Assembly (NCBI GenBank): GCA_965651905.1
Contig: CBFGUG010000011.1
Span: 62,001 to 126,000 of the forward strand
Source of the DNA: SZUA-265 sp965651905
Lineage (GTDB): Bacteria; Myxococcota_A; Polyangia; Polyangiales; Polyangiaceae
Length of the DNA stretch: 64,000 nucleotides
Direction: 5' to 3'
Position numbers and translations under genes: made by a program. Positions 20,532 to 29,571 of the stretch are shown piece after piece. A model generated the notes under the pieces. It saw only the letters and a list, made by a program, of their open reading frames with translations. It searched no databases and was not told where the DNA came from. Numbering within the stretch: position 1 is the first letter of the stretch; every line of letters starts with the position of its first letter.

Positions 20532-20672
20532 GGCGTCGAGCGGCGTGCAGTGTCGTGAGTGGCGTTCAGTGTTGGAGTGCGGCGTCGAGCGGCGTGCAGT
20601 GTCGTGAGTGGCGTGCAGTGTTGGCGTGTGGCGTCGAGCGGCGTGCAGTGTCGTGAGTGTGGCGTGCGATGG
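20532..20672 (+). repeat. 49-base tandem repeat, nearly three copies
   Basis: Units begin GGCGTCGAGCGGCGTGCAG at 20532, 20581 and 20630, a regular 49-base period, with the third copy incomplete. They lie in a G-rich non-coding stretch between tRNA-Asn and the patatin gene. Confidence 0.85.
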
Positions 20673-20745
20673 CGGCGGAGCGTGGGTGATGGTGCGATCG
20701 CGGGGTGTGGTGGCCGACTGCAGCTAGTGGGGGGGCGATGGCGAC

Positions 20746-20766
20746 GGGTGGCCCGGGTAGGGTGGG
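20746..20766 (+). other. G-quadruplex-forming motif
   Basis: Four GGG runs at 20746-20748, 20555+200 (20755-20757), 20760-20762 and 20764-20766, separated by loops of 6, 2 and 1 bases. This fits the classic four-run rule. The surrounding 600 bases are strongly G-rich on the plus strand. It lies about 150 bases before the patatin start codon. Confidence 0.5.
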
Positions 20767-20918
20767 TGTGGCGTGTGATTTGCGGCGGTGTGTGGTGATG
20801 GCGGCGAGTGGGGTGGGCGTTTGGGAGTTCCTCCCATGGACATGCGTGCGTGAGGAGCGGAAGATGGTGCGGCTGCTTGGGGTGGATTGGCGCGTTTGGG
20901 AGCAGGAGGAGTGCGGCG

Positions 20919-21851
20919 ATGAAGTATTTGATTTTGAGTTTGGATGGTGGGGGGATCCGCGGCGTGCTCACGGCGGCGTTGATCGAGGAGATCGCGCAGC
21001 GGACGTCGCTGCTCGATGACGTGCAGTTGATCGCGGGGACGTCGACGGGTGGGATCTTGGCGCTCGGGTTGGCTGCGGGGAAGACGCCGGGTGAGCTGGT
21101 GCAGCTCTATCGTGACGAGGGCAAGCGCATCTTCAGTTCGCGCGGGCCGTGGGATGTAGCGGCGCTGCGCGGTGACGAGTTGTATCGCGCGGATTTCGGC
21201 ACGGGGCCGCTGGCGGAGGTGCTGCTGGAGACGCTCGGCGGCTTGCGCTTGTCGGAGCTCGGAAAACGCGTGCTGATCTCGTCGTTCGATTTGGCTTGTG
21301 AACCTGCGCCGGGAAGTGCGGTCAGGCCGCATTGGAAGGCGAAGTTTTTTCACAACTACGAGGGTGAGGGCAACGACGGGACCGAGTCGGCAGTCGACGT
21401 TGCGCTTCGCACGAGCGCCGCGCCGACGTACTTTCCGTCGGTGGGCGGCTACATCGACGGCGGTGTGGTGGCGAACAATCCGAGCGCGTGCGCGTTGGCC
21501 AAAGCCGTGAAGGAGAAGCAGCCGCTCGACGAGATCAAGCTGCTGTCGATTGGGACGGGGTTTTCGCCGAACGTGATTGAAGGCGACGAGCTGGATTGGG
21601 GGCTGATTCAGTGGGGAACACGAATACTCGGGCTGGTCATGGATGGCTCGCTGGGTGTTCCGGATTATCAGTGTGCGCAATTGCTGGGGCAGCGGTACCA
21701 CCGCTTGCAAGTGCCGCTGGCGAGACCCATCGACTTAGCGGATGTCGACAAGGTCGACGACTTGTTGGCGCTGATGCACACGGAAGACGTCAAGGCGCGG
21801 GTGGACGCAGCTGTAGCGTTCTTGAACGAGGACGAGCCCAACGTCGTTTGA
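20919..21851 (+). CDS. Patatin-like phospholipase
   Basis: A 310-residue lipid acyl hydrolase. It shows the oxyanion motif DGGGIRG at residue 9, the nucleophile elbow GTSTG with Ser42, and the second catalytic residue Asp180 in YIDGGVVANNP. ATG 20919 is chosen because AGGAGGA at 20904-20910 lies eight bases upstream. There is no signal peptide, so it acts in the cytosol or is exported by another route. Similar proteins serve as membrane-damaging effectors in CBASS defence (CapV), but no cyclase gene adjoins it, so a stand-alone lipase is the safer call. It is flanked on both sides by tandem repeats. Confidence 0.92.
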   Translation: MKYLILSLDGGGIRGVLTAALIEEIAQRTSLLDDVQLIAGTSTGGILALGLAAGKTPGELVQLYRDEGKRIFSSRGPWDVAALRGDELYRADFGTGPLAEVLLETLGGLRLSELGKRVLISSFDLACEPAPGSAVRPHWKAKFFHNYEGEGNDGTESAVDVALRTSAAPTYFPSVGGYIDGGVVANNPSACALAKAVKEKQPLDEIKLLSIGTGFSPNVIEGDELDWGLIQWGTRILGLVMDGSLGVPDYQCAQLLGQRYHRLQVPLARPIDLADVDKVDDLLALMHTEDVKARVDAAVAFLNEDEPNVV

Positions 21852-21939
21852 CGGCGGCCGAGTCTGCCGGTGGCCGAGTTTGACGGCGGCGGAGTTTGAC
21901 GGCGGCCGAGTTTGGGGAGGCGGAGTTTGACGGCGGGCG
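21847..21939 (+). repeat. 16-base tandem repeat, about six copies
   Basis: Units of the TTTGACGGCGGCCGAG type start at 21847, 21863, 21879, 21895, 21911 (15 bases) and 21926. The first overlaps the stop codon of the patatin gene. Confidence 0.85.
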
Positions 21940-21957
21940 TGGCGTGTCGTGCGGGGA

Positions 21958-23352
21958 CTATTCGGTGATCTGTGAGCGCGTGCAGTCGCCTGCGGAGTAG
22001 GAGATGCGCTCGCCGAGCTCGACCACTTCGAAGTCGCTCCAGGAAAGCGACTTCAGATCTTGGGGCGTGAGCTCCGCTTCGTCCCAGCTGCGTTCGGTGT
22101 CTTCGTCACTGAGCATGGTGAACGTGAGGTTGCCGCCGTCGGCGAGGATCATGCCGTAGATTTGCAGCGCTTGGGCGATCACTTGGGCGCCCGTGGACAG
22201 CCCCGAGAGATCAGTGTCTGCTCTTAGACGTAACCTTGCCGCGTAGGGTGGGGCGTCGGCGGGGCCCGAGGCGGCGTTCGTCGAGTGGGTGCCGGGGCGC
22301 ACGAAAACGTCGTCGCGGATGTGTGCGTTCGGCAGGATGAAGCGCAGGGCGTGGCGTACTTCGCCTGAGAACACTTCGTCGGCGGTGGCGAGCAGGGGTG
22401 CGATGGGCAGACCTGCCGCGTCGGCGCTCGTGCAGTAGTCGCCGCGGCCTTCGGGACCGTAGGTGCGATCGATTTCCCAGATGGCTTGGCAGCCGCCGTT
22501 GAACTCGTCGCCGCGGATGTCGGCGCGCCACATCTCGTAGAGACGACACTCGTCGTGATCGACGACGATCAGGTGGCAGTCGCCGTCGGACTCGCAGGCG
22601 TAACCGCTCTCACCCTCGAGTGCGCCATCTTCGGGCACTGGCGGCGGCGCGGGATCACACTCGTTGCCGTAGAACTCGTCGGTCGGAGTGAACTCTCGGT
22701 GGGGCGTTTCGTCGGTCGCGTGCAGCACGCGGATCGAGAAGTCAGTTTGGAAGCGCGTGCCCGTGTCGTGGTTGTTCTGCAAGTATGCGATGATCGCGTC
22801 AGACTCGTCGTCGAGCGGGGCGTCGGCAACGGGTGTGTTCCAGGGCGCGTCGGGCGGGAAGAGCTGACCGGGTCGATTGCCGCAGCTGTCAGCGGAGCTG
22901 TCGTCGCTGGAAGCGGCGTCGTCATCCGTGGACGAGTCGTCACTTGGGTCGTCGTCAGTTGACGTCGGGTCATCGCTCGACGCATCTTCGTCGTCGCTCG
23001 ATGAGTCGTCGTCAGTTGACGTCGGGCCATCGTCGTCCGCGTCGTCGTCACTGGACGTGTTGTCGTCGTCATCCGCCGCGTCGTCGTCACTGGACGAGTT
23101 GTCATCGTCATCCGCCGCGTCGTCACTCGTCGAGTCATCGTCGTCATTGGACGTCGAGTCGTCGTCATCCGCCGCGTCGTCACTGGACGCCGCGTCATCG
23201 CCTGAGCTCGCTCCGTCGTTCGAACACGCGCTGGGCAGCGCCGCGCCCGCGAGCAGTATCAGCAGCGCGGCCGTGTGATGGTTGCGGAAGCGCAGCACTC
23301 CGCTGAATGAGTGAAACCACTGCAAGACGGATGAACGCGTGGGGTGAAGCAT
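21958..23352 (-). CDS. Lipoprotein with DD/S-rich linker and a conserved domain of unknown function
   Basis: A 464-residue exported protein. A lipobox LPSA-Cys43 follows a long N-region; a GTG start near 23298 would give a normal-length signal peptide, so the start is uncertain. About 115 residues of Asp/Ser repeat linker come next. The C-terminal 300 residues resemble a family I recall from actinobacteria and acidobacteria, with the motifs SADAAGLPIAP, DEV..GEVRHALRF and QIYGMILADGG. No enzymatic activity is known to me for it. It is one of several window lipoproteins with the same lipobox-acidic linker-domain layout. Confidence 0.75.
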   Translation of the reverse strand: MLHPTRSSVLQWFHSFSGVLRFRNHHTAALLILLAGAALPSACSNDGASSGDDAASSDDAADDDDSTSNDDDDSTSDDAADDDDNSSSDDDAADDDDNTSSDDDADDDGPTSTDDDSSSDDEDASSDDPTSTDDDPSDDSSTDDDAASSDDSSADSCGNRPGQLFPPDAPWNTPVADAPLDDESDAIIAYLQNNHDTGTRFQTDFSIRVLHATDETPHREFTPTDEFYGNECDPAPPPVPEDGALEGESGYACESDGDCHLIVVDHDECRLYEMWRADIRGDEFNGGCQAIWEIDRTYGPEGRGDYCTSADAAGLPIAPLLATADEVFSGEVRHALRFILPNAHIRDDVFVRPGTHSTNAASGPADAPPYAARLRLRADTDLSGLSTGAQVIAQALQIYGMILADGGNLTFTMLSDEDTERSWDEAELTPQDLKSLSWSDFEVVELGERISYSAGDCTRSQITE

Positions 23353-23438
23353 GCGCCGAGTTTACTGCGCTGCTGCCACGGCGTCACGCTTCGTGTTGGC
23401 GACGGCGCGTGGCCTTGGCCACTTGTCTGCTTTGCCGT

Positions 23439-24335
23439 TCAGCCCGCGTCGGCTGCGCTACCGATGTCGTCAGAGGTGGTTTCGCTTTCGCCCATCTCTT
23501 CGGTGAGCTCGCCGCCATCGGGCAGGGTCAGCACCTTGAAGTCGAAGGAGCGGCGTGGTCCCGCCAGCGTGACCTTGATTGACGTGGCGCTGATGCGGTC
23601 GAAGCTCACGCTCAGTTGTTTGTCGAAGGGCGTGTCGAGGGTGTACTTACCCGCTTGGGGTACGGGGTCGACCCAGCGCATCTCGACGCCGTCGATGTCG
23701 AGATCCCAGGTGCCGCTTTCGCCTTTCCAGCGCCGTGAGCCATCGACGCCGAAGCCTTCCGCGAGGAGGCCGCCAGCGAGCGCATGCTGCAAACGATCGC
23801 CGCTGCCTTCGCCCATGCGACCGTCGCTGAGCCGCGTCCATTCGGCATTGTGCACCACGTGACGCGTCTCGTTTTCGAAGTCCCACTCCACGGTCGCGCT
23901 GCCGTCGACCATCACCTCGCCGTTCGACAGGCTTTCCCACACGTGATCGACCTCGACCAAGTCTTTGTCGTTACGAGCGAGCGAAACGATGTGACGACCC
24001 GTGAACTCTTTGCCGCGATAGCTGCAGTCGCCGTCTTTGGCGCCGTACTCGATGGTCAAGATCGCCCCGCGCTCCGCCATGGGATTGAGCTCCAGGCTGA
24101 CGTCCGCGCAGGGCAGCTGGGTTTGGATGAACGACCGAAGCTCTTCCGCAGCATGTTCGACCGCGTCACCGATCGTGAAGTTGGTGCTGATCTCCACACT
24201 CTCCGACGTCAGTGCTTGGGCTTGCGAAGAGACCTTGATCTCTTCCAGAGCTTCCGCCGCCTCCTCGCGGGTCAGCGCTCCGCACGCAGTCGTGCTGATC
24301 AGTACGCTGATGCCCAAGGTGTGAATCGCTCGCAT
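23439..24335 (-). CDS. Hypothetical lipoprotein
   Basis: A 298-residue protein with lipobox STTA-Cys18 and a Glu-rich helical start (about 20-45). The body is mostly beta-strand, with no family that I recognise. ATG 24335 has GGAGAG eight bases upstream on the minus strand. The C-terminal 25 residues are Glu/Ser/Asp-rich. It is transcribed in the same direction as the lipoprotein gene ending at 21958 and lies 86 bases upstream of it, so the two may form a unit. Confidence 0.7.
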   Translation of the reverse strand: MRAIHTLGISVLISTTACGALTREEAAEALEEIKVSSQAQALTSESVEISTNFTIGDAVEHAAEELRSFIQTQLPCADVSLELNPMAERGAILTIEYGAKDGDCSYRGKEFTGRHIVSLARNDKDLVEVDHVWESLSNGEVMVDGSATVEWDFENETRHVVHNAEWTRLSDGRMGEGSGDRLQHALAGGLLAEGFGVDGSRRWKGESGTWDLDIDGVEMRWVDPVPQAGKYTLDTPFDKQLSVSFDRISATSIKVTLAGPRRSFDFKVLTLPDGGELTEEMGESETTSDDIGSAADAG

Positions 24336-24719
24336 GATGGTCTCTCCAGATTGGTAAGATTAGTTCAGTTGATTGCTAACGCACGGAAGCCGCGCCTTGG
24401 AGCATCACCCTGGTAGGTGTTGGATTTACAGCGGCCTACGGCGGCGATGCTCCTTTCGTGTGAACTAAGCAGCTGCCGTGCCAGGGCGGCCGGTTACTTG
24501 AAAGGTTGAGCATAAGTATTGGTAACTGTGCGGAATTGGGTTCTATTGGAGTGCTGGTGGGTCGACGATCTGAAGGGGCGGTGTTGGCTGAAGACAACGA
24601 GCCGCGAACGGTCGCCGTTGGGCGTCGACAACACCACGACACCCTGCGGCGCGACCCCGCACTATCGTCGGCACGAGTAGCGGGCTGCCACGAGCTTGCC
24701 GAACGCTGGCGGCTCTGGC
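24336..24719. other. Intergenic stretch with no supported gene
   Basis: 384 bases between the hypothetical lipoprotein start and the end of murB. Small overlapping open frames on both strands lack ribosome-binding sites and conserved sequence. It should contain the promoter of the lipoprotein gene. Confidence 0.45.
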
Positions 24720-25802
24720 TCACCACTCGATGTCGAGCAATACGGGCTCGGGCACGAGCTCCACGCTCAATCGCTCACGGACCACGTCGCGCACGTGTCG
24801 TGCGAAGGTGAGTAGTTCGCTGCTGGTGGCTCCCGCGTGCGCGACCAAGCACAAACTGTGTTTGGTCGAGATGCCCACGTTGCCCTGGCGTTGCCCCTTG
24901 GAGAAACCCGCGCGTTCGATGAGCCACGCGGCGGGCACTTTCACGCGGCCGTCGTCCTGCACGTAGTGGGGCGGCGTAGTGGGGTCCGTGAGCGTGAGAA
25001 CTCGTTGCCAATGCTCCTGCTCGATCACGGGGTTGACGAAAAAGGAGCCGCAGCTGCGCCCATTGGGATCACGCGGATCGAGCAACATCGATTTGGCGGC
25101 GCGCAGTTCGAGCACGCTGCGGCGCACGGAAGCGACGTCGTCCGCAGCGCCGCTTTCGGCTAGTCGCTTCTGGAGCTCGGGATAGGCGATCTGGGGCTTC
25201 GCGTGCTCTTGGAGCACGAAGCTGACGTCGAGCACGACGAAGCGATCGCGGTCTTTGGTTTTGAAGCGGCTGCTGCGGTAGGAAAACTCGCAGGCGTCGT
25301 TGTCGAAAGTGACGAGTTCACCACTAACGCGATCGAGGCAGCGCACCCGGGTGATGGTCTGCTGCACGTCCTGTCCGTAAGCGCCGACGTTTTGAATGGG
25401 TGTCGCGCCCACGGTGCCTGGGATCCCGCTCAGGCATTCGACGCCCGACAGGCCGCGCTCGCAGCATTCTCGAACGAATTCGTCCCACGGCTCGGCGGCT
25501 GCTGCGGTCACGTGAGCGAGCCCCGCGCTTGGCTCACCCCAATCGATGCCTCTCAGCGCCAGCTGGATGACCAAGCCGTCAAATCCCGAGTCAGCGCAGA
25601 TGAGATTGCTGCCGCCGCCCAAGAGCGCCGCTCGGATCTTGCGGTTGCGAGCCCAATCCAGCGCCTGTTGCACTTGCTCTCGTGAGCTTGCGGCGGTGAA
25701 CCAGCGTGCTTGCCCCCCTGTGCCGAGAGTCAACAGGCCTGCGAGGGGTTGGTGTTCGCTGAGCTGCAACGGGCTGCCGGGCGCTGGCGGCTGGCTTCGC
25801 AT
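24720..25802 (-). CDS. murB: UDP-N-acetylenolpyruvoylglucosamine reductase
   Basis: A 360-residue FAD enzyme that makes UDP-N-acetylmuramate for peptidoglycan, acting in the cytosol. The FAD-binding part has LGGGSNLI. The substrate domain shows SGIPGTVGATPIQNVGAYG, YRSSRFKT (type I MurB) and SCGSFFVNP, which holds the catalytic serine. It ends with a conserved Glu (LVPEPVLLD). Length is normal for type I. No other mur genes are beside it, so it is separated from the usual division and cell-wall cluster. Confidence 0.95.
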   Translation of the reverse strand: MRSQPPAPGSPLQLSEHQPLAGLLTLGTGGQARWFTAASSREQVQQALDWARNRKIRAALLGGGSNLICADSGFDGLVIQLALRGIDWGEPSAGLAHVTAAAAEPWDEFVRECCERGLSGVECLSGIPGTVGATPIQNVGAYGQDVQQTITRVRCLDRVSGELVTFDNDACEFSYRSSRFKTKDRDRFVVLDVSFVLQEHAKPQIAYPELQKRLAESGAADDVASVRRSVLELRAAKSMLLDPRDPNGRSCGSFFVNPVIEQEHWQRVLTLTDPTTPPHYVQDDGRVKVPAAWLIERAGFSKGQRQGNVGISTKHSLCLVAHAGATSSELLTFARHVRDVVRERLSVELVPEPVLLDIEW

Positions 25803-26063
25803 GGCCCGGGTTATGCCGCAACCTGCCTGAACTCGGGAGAAAACGCAGGAGAAGCGACTTTTTTAGACGCCAATTGTCGGCTTTCCAGCGCTCGTGCTAT
25901 GTAGCCGCCTCGAGCCTCGAGGCTCGTGATTTGATGGACTTACAACGGATGAACCTCGACCCGAAGCAGTCACGAGCTGCAGACGCTGGGAGCCATGCCG
26001 GCTCACCCAGCGCGCTCTTCCTTCGGCACAGCGAGGTCCGTTTCATGGGATCAGAAGGAACCG

Positions 26064-27791
26064 ATGACATTTACAGAAGCAGCCGTGCACGTGTTGCGCC
26101 TGGTTGGCAAGCCGCTGCACTACAAAGAGATCACGGACGTAGCGATTGAAAAAGACCTGCTGAGTCACGTGGGCAAGAGTCCCGAAGTGACGATGGGGGC
26201 ACGCCTGGCGGCGATCGTCAAAAAGGGTGGCGACGACAACCCGCTCTCGCGAGTCAAACCTGGCGTGTTCGCGCTGGCCGAGTGGGACAAGGACACGGTC
26301 CACAAGGGCCTCAACGATCGCACGCCCGCGCTGAAGCGCCTGGCTCAACAAGAAGCCAAGGCCGCGGAGAACGCGAGCGACGCGGAGTTGGCAGAAGAGG
26401 TGGCGGCCCCCGCACCCGATGAACCTTCCACCGTCAGTTTCGATGCGCCCCCCAAGCTCAACGTCGAAGAGGGCGAGAGCATGGACGAGGACGAGATCGC
26501 CCGTGCTGAACTGACGGCAGCCGCCACCGCGATGTTCGCGCCCGAGGACGACGACGACGAGCCGATCCTCGGCGGGAGCAGCGATGATGACGACGAAGAC
26601 GACGACGAGGACGACTCGTCTAGCAAGCGTCGCCGTCGCCGTCGGCGTCGCGGAAGGGGTGGCGACAAAGACGACGACGATCTTCCCACGTACACGGTTT
26701 CGGAAGCCCCGGGCGCGATGCTGGACGGCGACGAAGGCCGTTCGCGCGATCGAGATCGCGGCGACCGCGGCCGAGATCGTGACCGCGATCGAAACAAGGA
26801 CCGTGACCGCAACGACCGTGACCGCGGTGACCGGGATCGCGACCGCGGTGACCGAGACCGGGAGCGCAATGACCGCGATCGGGGCGATCGGGATCGGGGT
26901 GACCGGGATCGGGGTGATCGGGATCGAGGTGATCGGGATCGAGGTGATCGGGACCGCGGCGATCGCGACCGAGAGCACGACAAGGATCGTGGACGCGGAC
27001 GCGGCGAGGACGGCAGCGGCGATCTCTCCGACGTGGCCGAGCAAGTGCTCGGCGGCTTCCGTCGCCAAGGTGGCGCGCCCATCAAGCAACTGATTGACGC
27101 TGTCGCCAAGCGTTCGCGGAGTGCGTCGGATGCACAGCTCGCGTCGTGGGTCGTCGCGGCCTGCCGCGCGGACAACATGCGTCGTGAGGCCAAGGGCGAT
27201 CGCCCGCGCTTCCGCTTCGGGGGCAATGGTCGCATCGCGCTGTGGGAGTGGGTGATCGACCGAGAGCAAGGCCGCCTCGAAGCCGACGTGCGCGCCGCCG
27301 CAGAGAAATATCAAGAGCTGGCCCGGCAGCGGCTGCAGCGACGCTTGGCGGATTTGCCGCAGAAGGCGTTCGGCGAACTTGCGCTGCTGCTGCTCGAAGC
27401 TCTCGACTTTTCCAACTTTCAGGTCGTCAAACGACCGAGCAACAACTCGGAGCTACACCTGGCAGGGGTGCAGCGTACGCTCGTGGGTGAACTCCCGGTC
27501 GCCATCGTGATTCGACGCGACGGCAGAGACATCGGACGTGAGCAGGTGGTCGATCTGCGCGGCGCTTTGCATCACTACGGCAATGCTGCGGTCGGCGCAA
27601 TCGTCACGTCGGGCTCGATCATGAGCGGCGCGCGCGACGAAGCCAGCGCACCTGGCGCGACTCCCGTGCAGTTCGTCGACGGCGCGCGCCTCGCCAAGTT
27701 GTGCGAGCAAACGGGCGTCGGTGTCGTGCAGCAGACCATCAACGTGGCGCTGCCCGACATCGACCTGTTCGATGCACTGCGCGGAAACTGA
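26064..27791 (+). CDS. HARE-HTH protein with RD-repeat middle and Mrr-like nuclease fold domain
   Basis: A 575-residue three-part protein. Residues 1-85 match the HARE-HTH fold (TEAAVHVLRLVGKPLHYKEI, then VKPGVFAL), found in RNA polymerase delta subunits and restriction enzymes. The middle has an acidic DDDDE stretch, a basic KRRRRRRR patch and about 80 residues of Arg-Asp repeats. The C-terminal 130 residues resemble Mrr-type nuclease domains (ELALLLLEALDF, VVDLRGALHHYGNA, GAIVTSG, VQFVDGARLAKL). The usual catalytic (D/E)xK is replaced by IVIRRD, so cleavage activity is doubtful. ATG 26064 is chosen for AAGGAA four bases upstream. It may bind DNA or RNA. Confidence 0.8.
   Translation: MTFTEAAVHVLRLVGKPLHYKEITDVAIEKDLLSHVGKSPEVTMGARLAAIVKKGGDDNPLSRVKPGVFALAEWDKDTVHKGLNDRTPALKRLAQQEAKAAENASDAELAEEVAAPAPDEPSTVSFDAPPKLNVEEGESMDEDEIARAELTAAATAMFAPEDDDDEPILGGSSDDDDEDDDEDDSSSKRRRRRRRRGRGGDKDDDDLPTYTVSEAPGAMLDGDEGRSRDRDRGDRGRDRDRDRNKDRDRNDRDRGDRDRDRGDRDRERNDRDRGDRDRGDRDRGDRDRGDRDRGDRDRGDRDREHDKDRGRGRGEDGSGDLSDVAEQVLGGFRRQGGAPIKQLIDAVAKRSRSASDAQLASWVVAACRADNMRREAKGDRPRFRFGGNGRIALWEWVIDREQGRLEADVRAAAEKYQELARQRLQRRLADLPQKAFGELALLLLEALDFSNFQVVKRPSNNSELHLAGVQRTLVGELPVAIVIRRDGRDIGREQVVDLRGALHHYGNAAVGAIVTSGSIMSGARDEASAPGATPVQFVDGARLAKLCEQTGVGVVQQTINVALPDIDLFDALRGN
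26745..26985 (+). repeat. Low-complexity GATCGGGA-type repeat encoding Arg-Asp
   Basis: Degenerate tandem copies of GACCG/GATCG(G/C)GA units. The clearest are 18-base periods around 26880-26960 (GGTGATCGGGATCGAGGT type). They encode the RD/GDRDRGD repeat of the HARE-HTH protein and are a likely site of slippage. Confidence 0.7.
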
Positions 27792-27799
27792 CTGGCGCC

Positions 27800-28690
27800 G
27801 TGGCTCGCAACACACTCAACTGCGCAGCCGCCGCCATGGCGTGGCTGGCCAGCGCCTGTTGCGGTTTTGGTGGCTGTCCACCGCAGTCGGCGTTTCCCGA
27901 TGCGCAGTCGGCGCTCGACAGCGCCCGGGCCGCGCAGATGTGCAGCCGCGGTTTGCGGGGCGAAGCCAAGCTCGACTACATCGACGACAAGGGCCGCGTG
28001 CGGGTCAAGGCGTTTTTCCTGGCCCAGCACCCGCAGAACCTGCGTTTGGACATACTGAGCCCCCTGGGCGGTTCGTTGGCGACGTTCACGGCAGACGACA
28101 AACTGTTTGCCCTGCTCGATCAGGAACAGGGCGCGTTTCACGTCGGACCAGCGCACCAGTGTAACGTCGAGCGCTTCCTGCGCGTACCCGTTCCGCCAGA
28201 CGTGTTGGTGCAGCTGATGGCGGGCGAAGCTCCCGTGCTCGTGCACGAACCCGAACAAGCCAGCATCAGCTGGGATAGCGGCCGCTACGTCATCGAGATC
28301 CAGAGTAAACACGGCGCGAGCCAGACCATCGAGCTCGAGCCGCGAGCTAGCGACTGGGACAAGCCCTATTCACAACAGCGCTTGCGCGTGGTCGGCGTGA
28401 GCGTTCGCCAGCAGGGGGTGGAGCTGTACCGCGCGGAGCTGTCCGATCACTCGGCGGCGCGCACCGCAGCCCCACGCGAAGACCCGCTGGGCATCGAAGA
28501 GCCAATCCCGCCCAGTGGTCCGCAGTGCCGCGCCGAGGTACCCGGCACGTTGCGCTTCGTGGTGCCGCTGTCGGAGCGCGACGTGGTGTTCGAATACGAG
28601 CAAGTCGAGCACAACCCGCCGCTCACTCCTGGGGTGTTTCGGCAGAGCCCGCCTGGCGGTGTGAAGTTGATGCGCGCCCTGTGCGAGTGA
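27800..28690 (+). CDS. DUF4292/LolB-like lipoprotein
   Basis: A 296-residue lipoprotein. GTG 27800 gives a signal ending at LASA-Cys20, eight bases after the HARE-HTH stop, so the genes are probably co-transcribed. The body follows a LolB-like half-barrel pattern: GEAKLDYIDDKGRVRVKAF, LRLDILSPLGGSLATFTADD, then a segment like FLRVPVPPDVLVQLMAGE. Proteins of this kind are predicted to bind lipid or lipoprotein in the periplasm. An extra C-terminal part (about 230-296) has a Pro-rich loop and two Cys. Confidence 0.75.
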   Translation: MARNTLNCAAAAMAWLASACCGFGGCPPQSAFPDAQSALDSARAAQMCSRGLRGEAKLDYIDDKGRVRVKAFFLAQHPQNLRLDILSPLGGSLATFTADDKLFALLDQEQGAFHVGPAHQCNVERFLRVPVPPDVLVQLMAGEAPVLVHEPEQASISWDSGRYVIEIQSKHGASQTIELEPRASDWDKPYSQQRLRVVGVSVRQQGVELYRAELSDHSAARTAAPREDPLGIEEPIPPSGPQCRAEVPGTLRFVVPLSERDVVFEYEQVEHNPPLTPGVFRQSPPGGVKLMRALCE

Positions 28691-28752
28691 CGTTTGTTGC
28701 GCGAGCAGTGAGCGTGGCTTCGGTCATGTGATGCAGGCAGGGCGAACGCCGG

Positions 28753-29571
28753 TCATTCGCCTTTGATGGCGGCGAGGATCTTGCCGGGGCAGTCGCTGAT
28801 GACTGCGTTCACTCCGAGCCGCGACAACTGCCGCGCTTGCTCGCCGTCATTGACCGTCCACGTGTTCACCAACAGCCCCTTCAGCGCCGCGAAAGTGCCA
28901 GGGTGCTTCAGAAGCAGACTAGCCTGCGGGTGAATGGCGCTGCAGCCGAGTGCGCTGGGCCAGTGCCTGCGCGTTAGGCAGCGGTGCTGTTGCGAGACGA
29001 TGAGCGCGACGGGCACCTCGCGGTCATGACGTCGGAAGCCGCGAACGAGCCACGGGTGAAACGACGAGACCAACGTGCGCGGCGCTGAGCCCGGAAACCG
29101 CGCGATCAGATCCGAGACCACTCTGGCTATGGGGTCGCGCAGCGGCCGCGCGGACTTGAGCTCGATGTTCAGCAACATGTCGAACTCCGCCGCCCATTCG
29201 AGCACGCGTTCGAGGCGCGGGATGGGATGATCGCCGGGCAAACGGATCGCGTCAATTTCCGTCGAAGTCAGCTCGACGAGGCGCGCGTGATGCGCGCCGC
29301 CAGTAACCCGATGCAGGTCGAGATCGTGAAAGACGTACGCCCGGCCATCCGCGCTGAGTTGCACGTCGAGCTCGCTGCCTGCGGCGCCCTGCAAACGCGC
29401 CTGCTCGAACGCGTAAAGTGTGTTTTCCAGGGCGACGTCCCGCGCCCCGCGGTGACCGAGCACGATGGGTGAATTACCGCGTACCCAACGCGCTGCGGGT
29501 GGGGGCGTAACGACGCCCACCGCCTCGATGTCGAGAGGGGCGTCCGCGTCGTCGTCAGCTGGCGAGCTCAT
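28753..29571 (-). CDS. Glycerophosphodiester phosphodiesterase
   Basis: A 272-residue TIM-barrel enzyme that hydrolyses glycerophosphodiesters to glycerol-3-phosphate and an alcohol. Active-site motifs seen are GHRGARD, LENTL, SELDVQLSADG, VFHD and NIELK, and the barrel end VNTWTVND. No signal peptide is seen, so it is cytosolic. Its start lies within the end of the DHH-family gene (17-base overlap), so the two are translated together. It is of the UgpQ type by length. Confidence 0.93.
   Translation of the reverse strand: MSSPADDDADAPLDIEAVGVVTPPPAARWVRGNSPIVLGHRGARDVALENTLYAFEQARLQGAAGSELDVQLSADGRAYVFHDLDLHRVTGGAHHARLVELTSTEIDAIRLPGDHPIPRLERVLEWAAEFDMLLNIELKSARPLRDPIARVVSDLIARFPGSAPRTLVSSFHPWLVRGFRRHDREVPVALIVSQQHRCLTRRHWPSALGCSAIHPQASLLLKHPGTFAALKGLLVNTWTVNDGEQARQLSRLGVNAVISDCPGKILAAIKGE

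Noticed and set aside
20531..20672. CRISPR array
   Set aside because: The repeats are directly adjacent 49-base units without unique spacers and with no cas genes.
20919..21851. CBASS defence operon with the patatin as effector
   Set aside because: No cyclic-nucleotide synthase or accessory gene lies next to it; neighbours are a tRNA and a lipoprotein.
24436..24811. Small open frames in the murB-lipoprotein gap
   Set aside because: Two overlapping opposite-strand frames with no conserved sequence.
26043..27314. Antisense open frames across the RD-repeat gene
   Set aside because: Val/Ile-rich or Ser/Arg-rich translation produced by the repetitive codons on the other strand.
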